DNA from: JBBRVP01 sp038246785
GTDB taxonomy: Bacteria; Actinomycetota; Actinomycetes; Jiangellales; Jiangellaceae
Direction: 5' to 3'
NCBI GenBank assembly: GCA_038246785.1
Contig: JBBRVP010000005.1
Location: 62,001-126,000, forward strand
DNA length: 64,000 nucleotides
Below the pieces are notes generated by a model. It did not search any database, had not been told where the DNA came from, and was given only the letters and a program-made list of their open reading frames with translations. Position numbers and translations under genes: made by a program. Shown here one piece after another: positions 50,246 to 58,281 of the stretch; within the stretch, counting starts at the first letter, position 1; every line of letters begins with the position of its first letter.

Positions 50246-51349
50246 TCAGCTGGTCGAGGTCAGCAGCTGCGGCCGGCGGCGGCGGACAATCAACCGCTCG
50301 ACCAGCCAGGCGTACGCCACCAGCTGCGCGATGTCCAGCACGACGTACGACCAGGGCGCCGCGTCGACCGTCAACGAATCGCCGACCTGGCCGAAGGCAG
50401 CGGCGATGAGGAACACGACCACGTTGTTGACCGCGTGCATCGCGATCGACGCCTCGAGGCCACCGGTCCGGACGACCAACCAGCAGGCGACCAGCCCGAA
50501 GGAGAAGCGGTCGAGGAACAGCGCGGGGTTCTGGCCGCCGTGCGCGAACGCGAACAGCACCGAGGTCACGACCGCGCCGACGAGGGGCGGCCGGAACCAG
50601 GCTCCGAGCACGGTCAGGCCGACGCCGCGGAAGGCGTACTCCTCGCCCGCGGCCTGCAACGGCGTGCTGAGCAGGACGACCACGGCGTACCCGGCGAAGC
50701 CACCCCAGGTCACGCTCTGCGTGGTGGTGCTCCCCTCCCCGGCCGGCAGCAGCAGCGAGATCGCATAGAACGCCACGACGACGGCCAGCGCGAGCAGCGT
50801 GCTGCGGCCGATGATCCGCCAGCGCAGCCGGCCGGCGACCGAGCCCAGCCAGCCGGGACGCAGCCGCGACGCCGCCAGGACTGCCAGCATCGCGGACGGG
50901 ATCGCGGCCGCCAGCCCGAGGTTGGTCGAGAGCAGGAACAGCGGCGTTACGCGTTCGGTCAGGCGGGTGGCCTCGTCCACGGTGGGCGCGGCCACGATGT
51001 CCGGCAGGACGCTGATCAACCATGGGACGAGGGCGATGACCGTGAGCAGGAGGAACGTCGGCACGAAGACGAGCAGCGCCAACGCCGGGCGCCAGGGGCG
51101 GTAGCTGCGCGTGCGCAGGAGCCGCGGGTACGGCTGCGCCTGGTCGTACGGCGTCGCCGGGCGGGGGGCCGGAGGCGGCCAGGGGCCGGGGTACGGCGGG
51201 TAGCCGGGGTACGGCGGGTAGCCCGGGCGCGGCGGGTAGCCAGGGGCCGCCGGGGAGGCGGGAGGCGGCGGGGAGGCGGCCGGCGGGCCGTACGGCGGCT
51301 CCCCCGCGGGCCACGGCGGCTCTGGGCGCGGCGGCTGGCCCTCGCTCAC
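50246..51349 (-). CDS. CPBP family intramembrane glutamic endopeptidase
   Basis: A 367-residue membrane protein. Residues 1-80 are a Pro/Gly/Tyr-rich cytoplasmic region with GYPPYP repeats, and seven or eight hydrophobic helices follow. The CPBP active-site motifs are complete: EEYAFRG (EExxxR), FAFAHGG (FxxxH) and HAVNNVVVF (HxxxN). Substrate unknown; relatives are CAAX-type or bacteriocin-immunity proteases. Its GTG-type start overlaps gltX's stop. Confidence 0.9.
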   Translation of the reverse strand: MSEGQPPRPEPPWPAGEPPYGPPAASPPPPASPAAPGYPPRPGYPPYPGYPPYPGPWPPPAPRPATPYDQAQPYPRLLRTRSYRPWRPALALLVFVPTFLLLTVIALVPWLISVLPDIVAAPTVDEATRLTERVTPLFLLSTNLGLAAAIPSAMLAVLAASRLRPGWLGSVAGRLRWRIIGRSTLLALAVVVAFYAISLLLPAGEGSTTTQSVTWGGFAGYAVVVLLSTPLQAAGEEYAFRGVGLTVLGAWFRPPLVGAVVTSVLFAFAHGGQNPALFLDRFSFGLVACWLVVRTGGLEASIAMHAVNNVVVFLIAAAFGQVGDSLTVDAAPWSYVVLDIAQLVAYAWLVERLIVRRRRPQLLTSTS

Positions 51350-52860
51350 GCACCCGCCTCGGCCAGTGCGCTGCGCAGCCGCCCCAGGGTGCGCTCTCGC
51401 CCGAGCAGCTCGATCGACTCGAACAGCGGCGGTGAGATCCGTCGCCCGGTGACGGCGACGCGCACCGGGCCGAACGCGTGCTTGGGCTTGCGGCCGAGGC
51501 CGTCCACGAGAGCGGCCCGAAGCGCCCCCTCGACCGCTGCGGCGTCGGTCGCAGGCAGCGCCTCGAGGGCGTCCACGGCTGCCGCGAGCACCGCGCGGGA
51601 CGCGTCGTCGAGCGTGGCCGCGACCGCATCCGGGTCGCGGCTGAAGCGGTCGTCACCGACGAAGAGGAAGCCGAGCATGTCGACGCACTCGGACAGCACC
51701 GTCATCCGCTCCTGCACCAGCGGCGTCGCGGCCTGCAGCAGCGCCATGTCCGCCGGGTCGATCGGGTCGCTCACGAGGCCGGCGGCCCGCAGGAAGGGGA
51801 CCATCCGCTCAGCGAGCTCGATCGCCGGCAACGCGCGCAGCCAGACGCCGTTGATCGCCTCGCACTTCCGCAGGTCGAACTGTGCCGGGTTGGGGTTGAC
51901 CCGTGCGATGTCGAAGGCGGCGGCCATCTCGTCCATGCCGAAGATGTCGCGGTCCTCGCCGATCGACCAGCCGAGCAGGGCCAGGTAGTTGAGCAGTCCC
52001 TCCGGCAGGAACCCGCGGTCGCGGTAGTGCGCCAGGGCCGACTCCGGGTCACGTTTGGACAGCTTGGTGTTGCCCCGTCCCATGACGTAGGGCAGGTGAC
52101 CGAAGCGCGGCATCGCCCCCGTCGAGACGCCGACCTCACGCAGTGCCGTGTGCAGGGCGACCTGGCGCGGCGTGGAGGACAGCAGGTCCTCGCCGCGCAG
52201 GACGTGCGTGATCCCCATGACCGCGTCGTCGACCGGGTTGACCAGCGGGTAGAGCGGACTGCCGTTGGCCCGGACGATGACGTAGTCGGGCACCTGGTCG
52301 GCGCCGAAGGTGACCTCGCCGCGCACCAGGTCTGCGAAGACGACCGGCTCGTCGGGCATCCGGAAGCGCAGCACCGGCTCGCGACCGTCCGCGCGGTAGG
52401 CCCTCACCTGCTCCGCAGCGATCGACCGACAGTGCCCGTCGTAGCCGGACATGCGGCCCTCGGCGCGGGCGCGGGTACGCCGCTCGTCCAGCTCCCCCGG
52501 GGAGCAGTAGCAGTCGTAGGCGTGACCCGCCTCGCGCAGCCGGCGGGCCGCGTCGGCGTACAGACCGGTTCGCTCGGACTGCCGGTACGGCTCGTGTGGA
52601 CCGCCGACCTCCGGGCCCTCGTCCCAGGACAGGCCCAGCCAGCGCAAGGCGTCCAGCAGCCCGGCGTAGGACTGCTCGGAGTCGCGCGCGGCATCGGTGT
52701 CCTCGACCCGGAACACGAACGTCCCGCCGTGGTGGCGGGCAAAGGCCCAGTTGAACAGCGCCGTACGCACATTGCCCACGTGCAGATCACCGGTCGGTGA
52801 GGGGCAGAAGCGCACCCGAACCTGCTCCGGCGCGAGGTCGCCGAGCACGCGGTCAGCCAC
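51346..52860 (-). CDS. gltX: Glutamyl-tRNA synthetase
   Basis: Charges tRNA-Glu, and in actinomycetes usually also tRNA-Gln, which the amidotransferase then corrects. The 504-residue class I enzyme has the HIGH-like motif DLHVGNVRTAL, the KMSKS-like motif TKLSKRDPES, and a C-terminal anticodon-binding helical domain. Start GTG 52860 overlaps the FAH-family 3' end by 8 nt. tRNA-Glu and tRNA-Gln genes lie 1.2 kb downstream. Confidence 0.96.
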   Translation of the reverse strand: MADRVLGDLAPEQVRVRFCPSPTGDLHVGNVRTALFNWAFARHHGGTFVFRVEDTDAARDSEQSYAGLLDALRWLGLSWDEGPEVGGPHEPYRQSERTGLYADAARRLREAGHAYDCYCSPGELDERRTRARAEGRMSGYDGHCRSIAAEQVRAYRADGREPVLRFRMPDEPVVFADLVRGEVTFGADQVPDYVIVRANGSPLYPLVNPVDDAVMGITHVLRGEDLLSSTPRQVALHTALREVGVSTGAMPRFGHLPYVMGRGNTKLSKRDPESALAHYRDRGFLPEGLLNYLALLGWSIGEDRDIFGMDEMAAAFDIARVNPNPAQFDLRKCEAINGVWLRALPAIELAERMVPFLRAAGLVSDPIDPADMALLQAATPLVQERMTVLSECVDMLGFLFVGDDRFSRDPDAVAATLDDASRAVLAAAVDALEALPATDAAAVEGALRAALVDGLGRKPKHAFGPVRVAVTGRRISPPLFESIELLGRERTLGRLRSALAEAGA

Positions 52861-53632
52861 CGGACACCACCGGGTTGCTCAGCGTCCCGATGCCCTCGAT
52901 GCTCACCGAGACCTCGTCACCGGCCACGACCTGTCCCACGCCGGCCGGAGTGCCGGTGAGGATGACGTCGCCGGGCAGGAGCGTGAACGCGGCCGATACG
53001 TGAGCGACGAGGTCGATGGTGTCGTGGACCATCTGCGAGGTCCGGCCGTGCTGGCGGCGCTGGCCGTTGACGGTGCAGGAAACCTCGACGTCAGTCGGGT
53101 CGAGGTCGGTGACGATCCACGGGCCGAGCGGGCAGAACGTGTCGAAGCCCTTGGCCCGCGCCCACTGGCCGTCGCTGCGCTGCAGGTCGCGGGCGGTCAC
53201 GTCGTTGGCCGCGGTGTAGCCCAACACCACCTCCGGCACCCGCTCTCGGGGCACGTCCTTGCACACTCGTCCGATGACGACGGCCAGCTCGGCCTCGTGG
53301 TGGACCTCCGCGGACTGGGCGGGCAGCACGATCGGCTCGTCCGGCCCGATGACCGCCGTGTTGGGCTTGAGGAAAAGCAGCGGCTCGGTCGGCACGTCGC
53401 CGCCCATCTCGGTCGCATGGTCGGCGTAGTTCTTGCCGATGCCAACGACCTTGCTGCGTGGGATGACCGGTGAGAGCAGGCGTACGTCGGCCAGCGGGAG
53501 ACGCTCGCCCGTCGGCTGGACGGAGCGGAACAGGGGGTCGCCGTCCAGCACGGTGAGCACGGCGGCGCCGTCGGAGCCCTCGACGAGGGCGAAACGGTGC
53601 TCGTCACCGGTGGTGAACCTCGCGATGCGCAC
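52853..53632 (-). CDS. Fumarylacetoacetate hydrolase family protein
   Basis: A 259-residue member of the FAH/HpcE family with VVGIGKNYADHATEMGG, the metal-binding stretch VHHEAELAVVIG, GYTAANDVTARDLQRSDGQWARAKGFDTFCPLG and GDVILTGTPAGVGQVVAGDEVSVSIEGIG. The adjacency to gltX is common in actinomycetes but unexplained. The substrate could be a 2-oxo acid or related beta-diketone-like compound; it is not fixed by sequence. Confidence 0.92.
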   Translation of the reverse strand: MRIARFTTGDEHRFALVEGSDGAAVLTVLDGDPLFRSVQPTGERLPLADVRLLSPVIPRSKVVGIGKNYADHATEMGGDVPTEPLLFLKPNTAVIGPDEPIVLPAQSAEVHHEAELAVVIGRVCKDVPRERVPEVVLGYTAANDVTARDLQRSDGQWARAKGFDTFCPLGPWIVTDLDPTDVEVSCTVNGQRRQHGRTSQMVHDTIDLVAHVSAAFTLLPGDVILTGTPAGVGQVVAGDEVSVSIEGIGTLSNPVVSGG

Positions 53633-53648
53633 GGTCGGACAGGGTATG

Positions 53649-54575
53649 TCAGCCGGTCGCCCGGGATGTGGCTCGGTCGTGGACGACGGCCGCGAACGTC
53701 GCTGCGATGTGCCGGTAGCCCGCGTCGTTGGCGTGGATGTCGGTCCTGCTGCACATCCAGGTGAGCCGGCAGACGGTGGCGACATCGCGCGGGACGCGAC
53801 CGCGCGGGCTGTCGACGAGTCCGGTGCGGCCGGTGCCGAATGTCGCGGCGACGTCAGCGACCTGCGCGCCCGCCGCCCGGTAGACCCGGGCCAGCACGGC
53901 GTTGGTGCGCGCCATCAGCCGCGCGCTCTGCCGTGCGAACGGGCGTAGCTGCGGCCCGAGCAGCCAGGTGGCCAGCAGCGGGTCGTAGTAGGTCATCCCG
54001 ACCACCTGCACGCCGGGCGCGGCGGCGCGCAGCCGGCGCAGCGCGCCGGCGACGTCCGAGCGCAGCGGCGGCAGCACGTCGTCGACGCACGCGCGGCGGT
54101 CCGCCGGACCGCCGCCCGTGCAGCGCAGGACGTCGTTGGCGCCGATGTCGATCGTCACGAGCCGCACCCGACCGCGGTGCGCGCTCAGGAAGGACTCGGC
54201 CTGGGCGAGCTGGCTCCCGCGGGCGTACAGGCACACCCCACCCGCCCGCAGCGACCGGGCCGTCTCGCCCGAGCAGCCGAACGCCTGCAGCCGCAGGCCC
54301 GGCTCCCGCTCGCGCAGCCGGTCGGCGAGCCGGCCGGCGTAGCCGGTCGCGGGGTCGTCGCCGGTCCCGGGCTGGTAGCCGGCGGCAAGGGAGTCGCCGA
54401 GCGAGACGTACCACGTCGTCGCCGGCGTGAGGCTCGGCGGCGGGGTGGTCGAAGCGCCGGGCGGCGCTGCGGCGGACGCGCCGCCGCCAGCGTCGCCCGC
54501 CGAGCAGCCGGCGAGCGCCGCGAGCGCCGTCAGCGCGGCCGCGAGGCGGCGGAAGGGTCGGCGCGGCGCATCCAC
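53649..54575 (-). CDS. SGNH/GDSL-family lipoprotein
   Basis: A 308-residue secreted hydrolase. N-terminal lipoprotein signal RRLAAALTALAALAGC (lipobox LAGC), a Ser/Pro/Ala linker, then the catalytic blocks YVSLGDSLAAGYQP (Ser), ETARSL, IDIGANDVLRC (block III, Gly/Asn), and DIHANDAGYRHIA (Asp and His). Esterase or lipase activity at the outer face is likely; cysteines suggest disulfides. GTG 54575 gives a short positively charged start before the hydrophobic core. Confidence 0.9.
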   Translation of the reverse strand: MDAPRRPFRRLAAALTALAALAGCSAGDAGGGASAAAPPGASTTPPPSLTPATTWYVSLGDSLAAGYQPGTGDDPATGYAGRLADRLREREPGLRLQAFGCSGETARSLRAGGVCLYARGSQLAQAESFLSAHRGRVRLVTIDIGANDVLRCTGGGPADRRACVDDVLPPLRSDVAGALRRLRAAAPGVQVVGMTYYDPLLATWLLGPQLRPFARQSARLMARTNAVLARVYRAAGAQVADVAATFGTGRTGLVDSPRGRVPRDVATVCRLTWMCSRTDIHANDAGYRHIAATFAAVVHDRATSRATG

Positions 54576-54630
54576 CTGCCTAGTCTGGGCCGGTGTCGCC
54601 CCCGGCCGCCTCCCGACGCTCGACTCGGCC

Positions 54631-55503
54631 GTGCTGACGCTGCCGGCCGCGGAGTGGGCAGCGGAGGCGCTGGCGCATGCGGCGCGCGCCGACGCGCTCA
54701 CCGCTGGCCACCGGGCACGCGCGGCGCTCGGTGAGCGGCACCCGGTCGAGGACTTCCTGTTCAGCTACTACTCCGGGAGACCGTCACGGCTGCGGCGGTG
54801 GCACCCGGGCGCCGACGTACGCCTGGCGAGCGGACCGGCGGGGGCTGCGCCGCAGGCCGCCTGGCGCTGGTACGCCAGTGACGGCGACGGCTCGGTCGCT
54901 CTCGACGTCGGGGGCTACCTGACTGACCGCGCAGACCTCGTGCGCTTCGTGCGGCGACTGCTGTCGGCCACCGCGGCCCGTCCGGCGTGGACCGGCTGCT
55001 TCGGCCTGCACGAGTGGGCGATGGTCTACCGCCAGGACGAGCACCGCCACCCGCTGCGGCTGCGCCTGGGCGGAGTGGGCACCGATGCGGTGGTCGAGTC
55101 GTCGACGATCCGGTGCACGCACGTCGACGCGTTCCGCTTCTTCTCCCCTGCGGCGGTTCAGCGCAACCGCGTCCAGCCCACGCGGGCCACCCAGGTCGAG
55201 GACGAGCAGCCCGGCTGCCTGCACGCCTCGATGGACCTCTACAAGTGGGCAACGAAGCTGGGCCCGGCGGTGCGCGGCGACCTGCTGCTCGACTGCTTCG
55301 AGCTCGCCCGGGACCTGCGCGAGCTGGACATGCGGGCCTCGCCGTACGACCTGTCCGCTCTGGGCTACCAGCCCGTGCGGGTCGAGACGGCGCAGGGCCG
55401 CGCCGAGTACGTCGCCGCACAGCGGGCCCTCGCCCGCCGCGCCGCACCGCTGCGGGCGCGCCTCGTCGCCGTGTGCGACGACCTGCTCGCCGTCCCTGGC
55501 TGA
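54631..55503 (+). CDS. Conserved actinobacterial protein often called 3-methyladenine DNA glycosylase
   Basis: A 290-residue protein I recognise as an actinomycete family, often labelled 3-methyladenine DNA glycosylase without biochemical support. Typical parts: HAARADALTAGHRARAALGERHPVEDFLFSYYSGRPSRLRRWHPG, CTHVDAFRFF, and LHASMDLYKWATKLGPAVRGDLLLDCFELARDLRELDMRASPYDLSALGY. No helix-hairpin-helix or AAG-fold signature is obvious. GTG 54631 begins the conserved N-terminus; it is divergent from the SGNH gene. Confidence 0.8.
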   Translation: MLTLPAAEWAAEALAHAARADALTAGHRARAALGERHPVEDFLFSYYSGRPSRLRRWHPGADVRLASGPAGAAPQAAWRWYASDGDGSVALDVGGYLTDRADLVRFVRRLLSATAARPAWTGCFGLHEWAMVYRQDEHRHPLRLRLGGVGTDAVVESSTIRCTHVDAFRFFSPAAVQRNRVQPTRATQVEDEQPGCLHASMDLYKWATKLGPAVRGDLLLDCFELARDLRELDMRASPYDLSALGYQPVRVETAQGRAEYVAAQRALARRAAPLRARLVAVCDDLLAVPG

Positions 55504-55561
55504 TCACCGCCCCCCAGGTGGGCCGGCTCCCCGCCGGGAACGGTTGTGGTCTGCTGGCGGC

Positions 55562-56302
55562 ATGACACAGGAACGCTGGACCGCAGTCGACGGCTACCTC
55601 GACGAGGTGCTGGGGCTGCACGAGGACCCGGTGCTCGAGTCGGCGCTGCAGGCCAGCAGCGCCGCCGGACTCCCACCGATCCAGGTGTCGCCGACGCAGG
55701 GCCGGCTGCTCTACCTGCTGGCCCGGCTGCGGGGGGCCCGGCGCATCCTCGAGATCGGCACCCTCGGCGGCTACAGCGCTATCTGGCTGGCCCGCGCGCT
55801 GCCACCGGACGGCCGGCTGGTCTCGTGCGAGATCGACCCTCACCACGCCGCCGTCGCCCGGGCCAACCTCGCCCGAGCCGGCCTGGACGGCGTGGCCGAG
55901 GTCCGCGTCGGGCCTGCTGTGCAGACGCTGGCCCGGCTGAGCGAGGAGGGCACGGACCCGTACGACCTCGTCTTCATCGATGCCGACAAGCCCAGCAACC
56001 CGGACTACTTCGCTGGAGCGCTCCGACTGGCCCTCCCGGGGACGGTGGTGGTCGTCGACAACGTCGTCCGAGACGGCGCCGTCGTCGACGCCGACAGCGA
56101 GGACGCCGGCGTGCAGGGCACCCGCCGCGTGCTGGAGGCGATGGCCGCGGAGCCTTCGGTGGAGGTGACGGCCGTGCAGACCGTCGGGTCCAAGGGCTAC
56201 GACGGCTTCGCGCTCGCACTCGTGCGCGGCGCAGTCGCGGCTGAGTCAGCGCCGCCGCCGAGCCGAGCCGAGATCGGTGAGCTGCTCGATCTGGCGGAGT
56301 AG
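55562..56302 (+). CDS. SAM-dependent O-methyltransferase
   Basis: A 246-residue class I methyltransferase of the catechol/caffeoyl-CoA type. Key parts: ILEIGTLGGYSAIWLARALPPDGRLVSCEID (SAM motif I to acidic loop), DLVFIDADKPSNPDYF (metal-binding DADK), and VVVDNVVRDGAVVD. The product substrate is unknown. Its 3' end overlaps the convergent acyltransferase gene by 57 nt, so the two stop regions share coding sequence. Confidence 0.92.
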   Translation: MTQERWTAVDGYLDEVLGLHEDPVLESALQASSAAGLPPIQVSPTQGRLLYLLARLRGARRILEIGTLGGYSAIWLARALPPDGRLVSCEIDPHHAAVARANLARAGLDGVAEVRVGPAVQTLARLSEEGTDPYDLVFIDADKPSNPDYFAGALRLALPGTVVVVDNVVRDGAVVDADSEDAGVQGTRRVLEAMAAEPSVEVTAVQTVGSKGYDGFALALVRGAVAAESAPPPSRAEIGELLDLAE

Positions 56303-58240
56303 CCGCGGCGCCACCCACTCGCTCGCCCGGTGGGTGAAGTGCGACCCGTCCCAGCGCAGCACCATGCCGTTGATCTCGTCCGGGCACGGTGGGCCGCCGG
56401 GGCACACCAGCGCAGGGAAGTCGTACACGACGACGCCGGGGTGGCGAGCCGCGAACTCCTCGATGATCGAGTCCATGGTCCCGTAGTTGTCCTCACCGGG
56501 TCCGTCGGCGGCGCAGCGGCCGACGTTCTCGGGCTCCTGGCAGAAGCGGTAGTGCCGCTTGCCGCGCGGCACCACCTTGGAGATGACGATGGTCGCCCCA
56601 CGGGCGGAGAGCGCCCGATAGCTCTGCTCGAGCCCCTGCAGCACGAGCGCGCGGTGTTCGGGCGTGCCGGGCTCCACGATGCGCCCGTCGGCGGTGCGCA
56701 TCGGCATGCGCTCGCGCACGGACTCCATGAAGACGACGTCGGGGTCGTAGTCACGGACCAGGTCGGCGTAGCGCCGCGGGATCGCGTCGTCGCAGTCCTG
56801 GGAGAAGTCGAACGGCTGTTTCGTCAGCTGGTCCACCTGGAAGGTGCCGGCGATCCCGCAGCCCACCCAGGCCCCTCCGATGACGCGGATGCCTTGCTGC
56901 GCACCGACTTCGCCCAACGCAGGCTGCAGTCCCTTGGCGATCGAGTCACCCACGACCGCGAGGGTCGGAGCGTTCGGGTCGGTGGAGCCGAGGACCCGGA
57001 TCTGGCCGACCTTGCCCCCGATGGCCCAATCGGGTGGGGCCGCGCCGCGGGTGCCGGCCACGGCGGCACCTGCGACCAGCGCGAGCAGCACGGGCGCGAT
57101 GGCGAACACCCGGACTGGGGTCAGGGACAGCCCGAGGAAGCGGCCGCGGCGGATGGGCCGTTCGAGCAGGTAGTAGGAGGCCGCGGTGACCGCCACCAGC
57201 AGCGCCACCCGGAACGCGTCGAGGGCGGTCCCGCGCAGCCCCGTGAGCGACTCGTCGACCCACAGGATGATCGGCCAGTGGAAGATGTACAACCCGTACG
57301 ACACGGCACCCACCCAGACGACCGCCGGGTGCGACAGCAGCCCGGTGGCCGGACCACCCGACCCCTTCTCCAACCCCAGGATCAGCGCCGCGACGGCGAC
57401 TGCGAACGCCAGCGACCCGCCGCGGTAGTAGCCCGTCGAGGCGTCGGTCACGACGACGAAGGAGGCGGCCACTGCGATCAGGCCGCCCAGGGCCACGCCG
57501 TTCCACGTCCAGCGCCGGCCGGGCGCGCCGAGCCCGGTGCGCCGCAGGGCGAGCGCGAGCAGCGCGCCCACCAGGAGCTCGTGGATGCGGGAGTCCGTGC
57601 CGTAGTAGGCCCGGGACGCGCCCGTGCGGCCCAGCACCGCCATCGCGGTGACCGACCCGGCGATCCCGACCGCGACGACGGCCGCGAGCACCTTCGCCCG
57701 GCCCCGGGCGAGCCACAGCGCCAGCAGCACCGCCAGCGGCCAGAGCAGGTAGAACTGCTCCTCGATGGCGAGCGACCACATGTGGCGCAGCGGCGAGGGG
57801 TCGCTGAACTCGGCGAAGTAGGACTGCCCCGAGACGATGAAACGCCAGTTGGCGACGTAGAGCAGCGTTGCGAGGGAGTCGCCGCGCAAGGAATAGCGCA
57901 CCTCGTCGGAGGCAACAGTGCCCGCATAGACACACACGGCGCCCACCACCAGCAGCATGGGCGGCATGAGCCGGCGGATCCGCCGGGTCCAGAAGCGGTG
58001 GAGGACGATCCGCCCCGTAGCGGCGTGCTCGACCAGCAGGAGGGATGTGATGAGGTAGCCGGACAGGACGAAGAAGGCGTCGACGCCGAGGAAGCCGCCT
58101 GGCAGCCAGCGGTAGCCAAGGTGGTAGACGACCACGGCCACCACGGCGAGGGCACGGATGCCGTCCAGCGCGGACCGGTGCGCGAACCGCTCGACGGGTG
58201 GCGCGTCGGCCGCGGGAAGCGGTGTCGTCGTTGTCGTCAT
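56246..58240 (-). CDS. OafA-type acyltransferase with C-terminal SGNH domain
   Basis: A 664-residue membrane protein that likely O-acetylates a surface polysaccharide, peptidoglycan or lipid. Residues about 20-365 are the acyltransferase-3 domain: HRSALDGIRALAVVAVVVYHLGY with the catalytic His, FLGVDAFFVLSGYLIT, SLAIEEQFYLLWPL and roughly ten helices. An extracytoplasmic SGNH domain follows, with VVGDSIAKGLQPAL, a central region and DGSHFTHRAS. This is the layout of bacterial OatA/OafA proteins. ATG 58240 is the first start of the conserved part; the extended frame to 60259 is a shadow of the next gene. Confidence 0.92.
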   Translation of the reverse strand: MTTTTTPLPAADAPPVERFAHRSALDGIRALAVVAVVVYHLGYRWLPGGFLGVDAFFVLSGYLITSLLLVEHAATGRIVLHRFWTRRIRRLMPPMLLVVGAVCVYAGTVASDEVRYSLRGDSLATLLYVANWRFIVSGQSYFAEFSDPSPLRHMWSLAIEEQFYLLWPLAVLLALWLARGRAKVLAAVVAVGIAGSVTAMAVLGRTGASRAYYGTDSRIHELLVGALLALALRRTGLGAPGRRWTWNGVALGGLIAVAASFVVVTDASTGYYRGGSLAFAVAVAALILGLEKGSGGPATGLLSHPAVVWVGAVSYGLYIFHWPIILWVDESLTGLRGTALDAFRVALLVAVTAASYYLLERPIRRGRFLGLSLTPVRVFAIAPVLLALVAGAAVAGTRGAAPPDWAIGGKVGQIRVLGSTDPNAPTLAVVGDSIAKGLQPALGEVGAQQGIRVIGGAWVGCGIAGTFQVDQLTKQPFDFSQDCDDAIPRRYADLVRDYDPDVVFMESVRERMPMRTADGRIVEPGTPEHRALVLQGLEQSYRALSARGATIVISKVVPRGKRHYRFCQEPENVGRCAADGPGEDNYGTMDSIIEEFAARHPGVVVYDFPALVCPGGPPCPDEINGMVLRWDGSHFTHRASEWVAPRLLRQIEQLTDLGSARRRR

Positions 58241-58281
58241 GAGGGGGTCCACGACAGGGCCGTCGCCTGGCCGGCGGCAGC

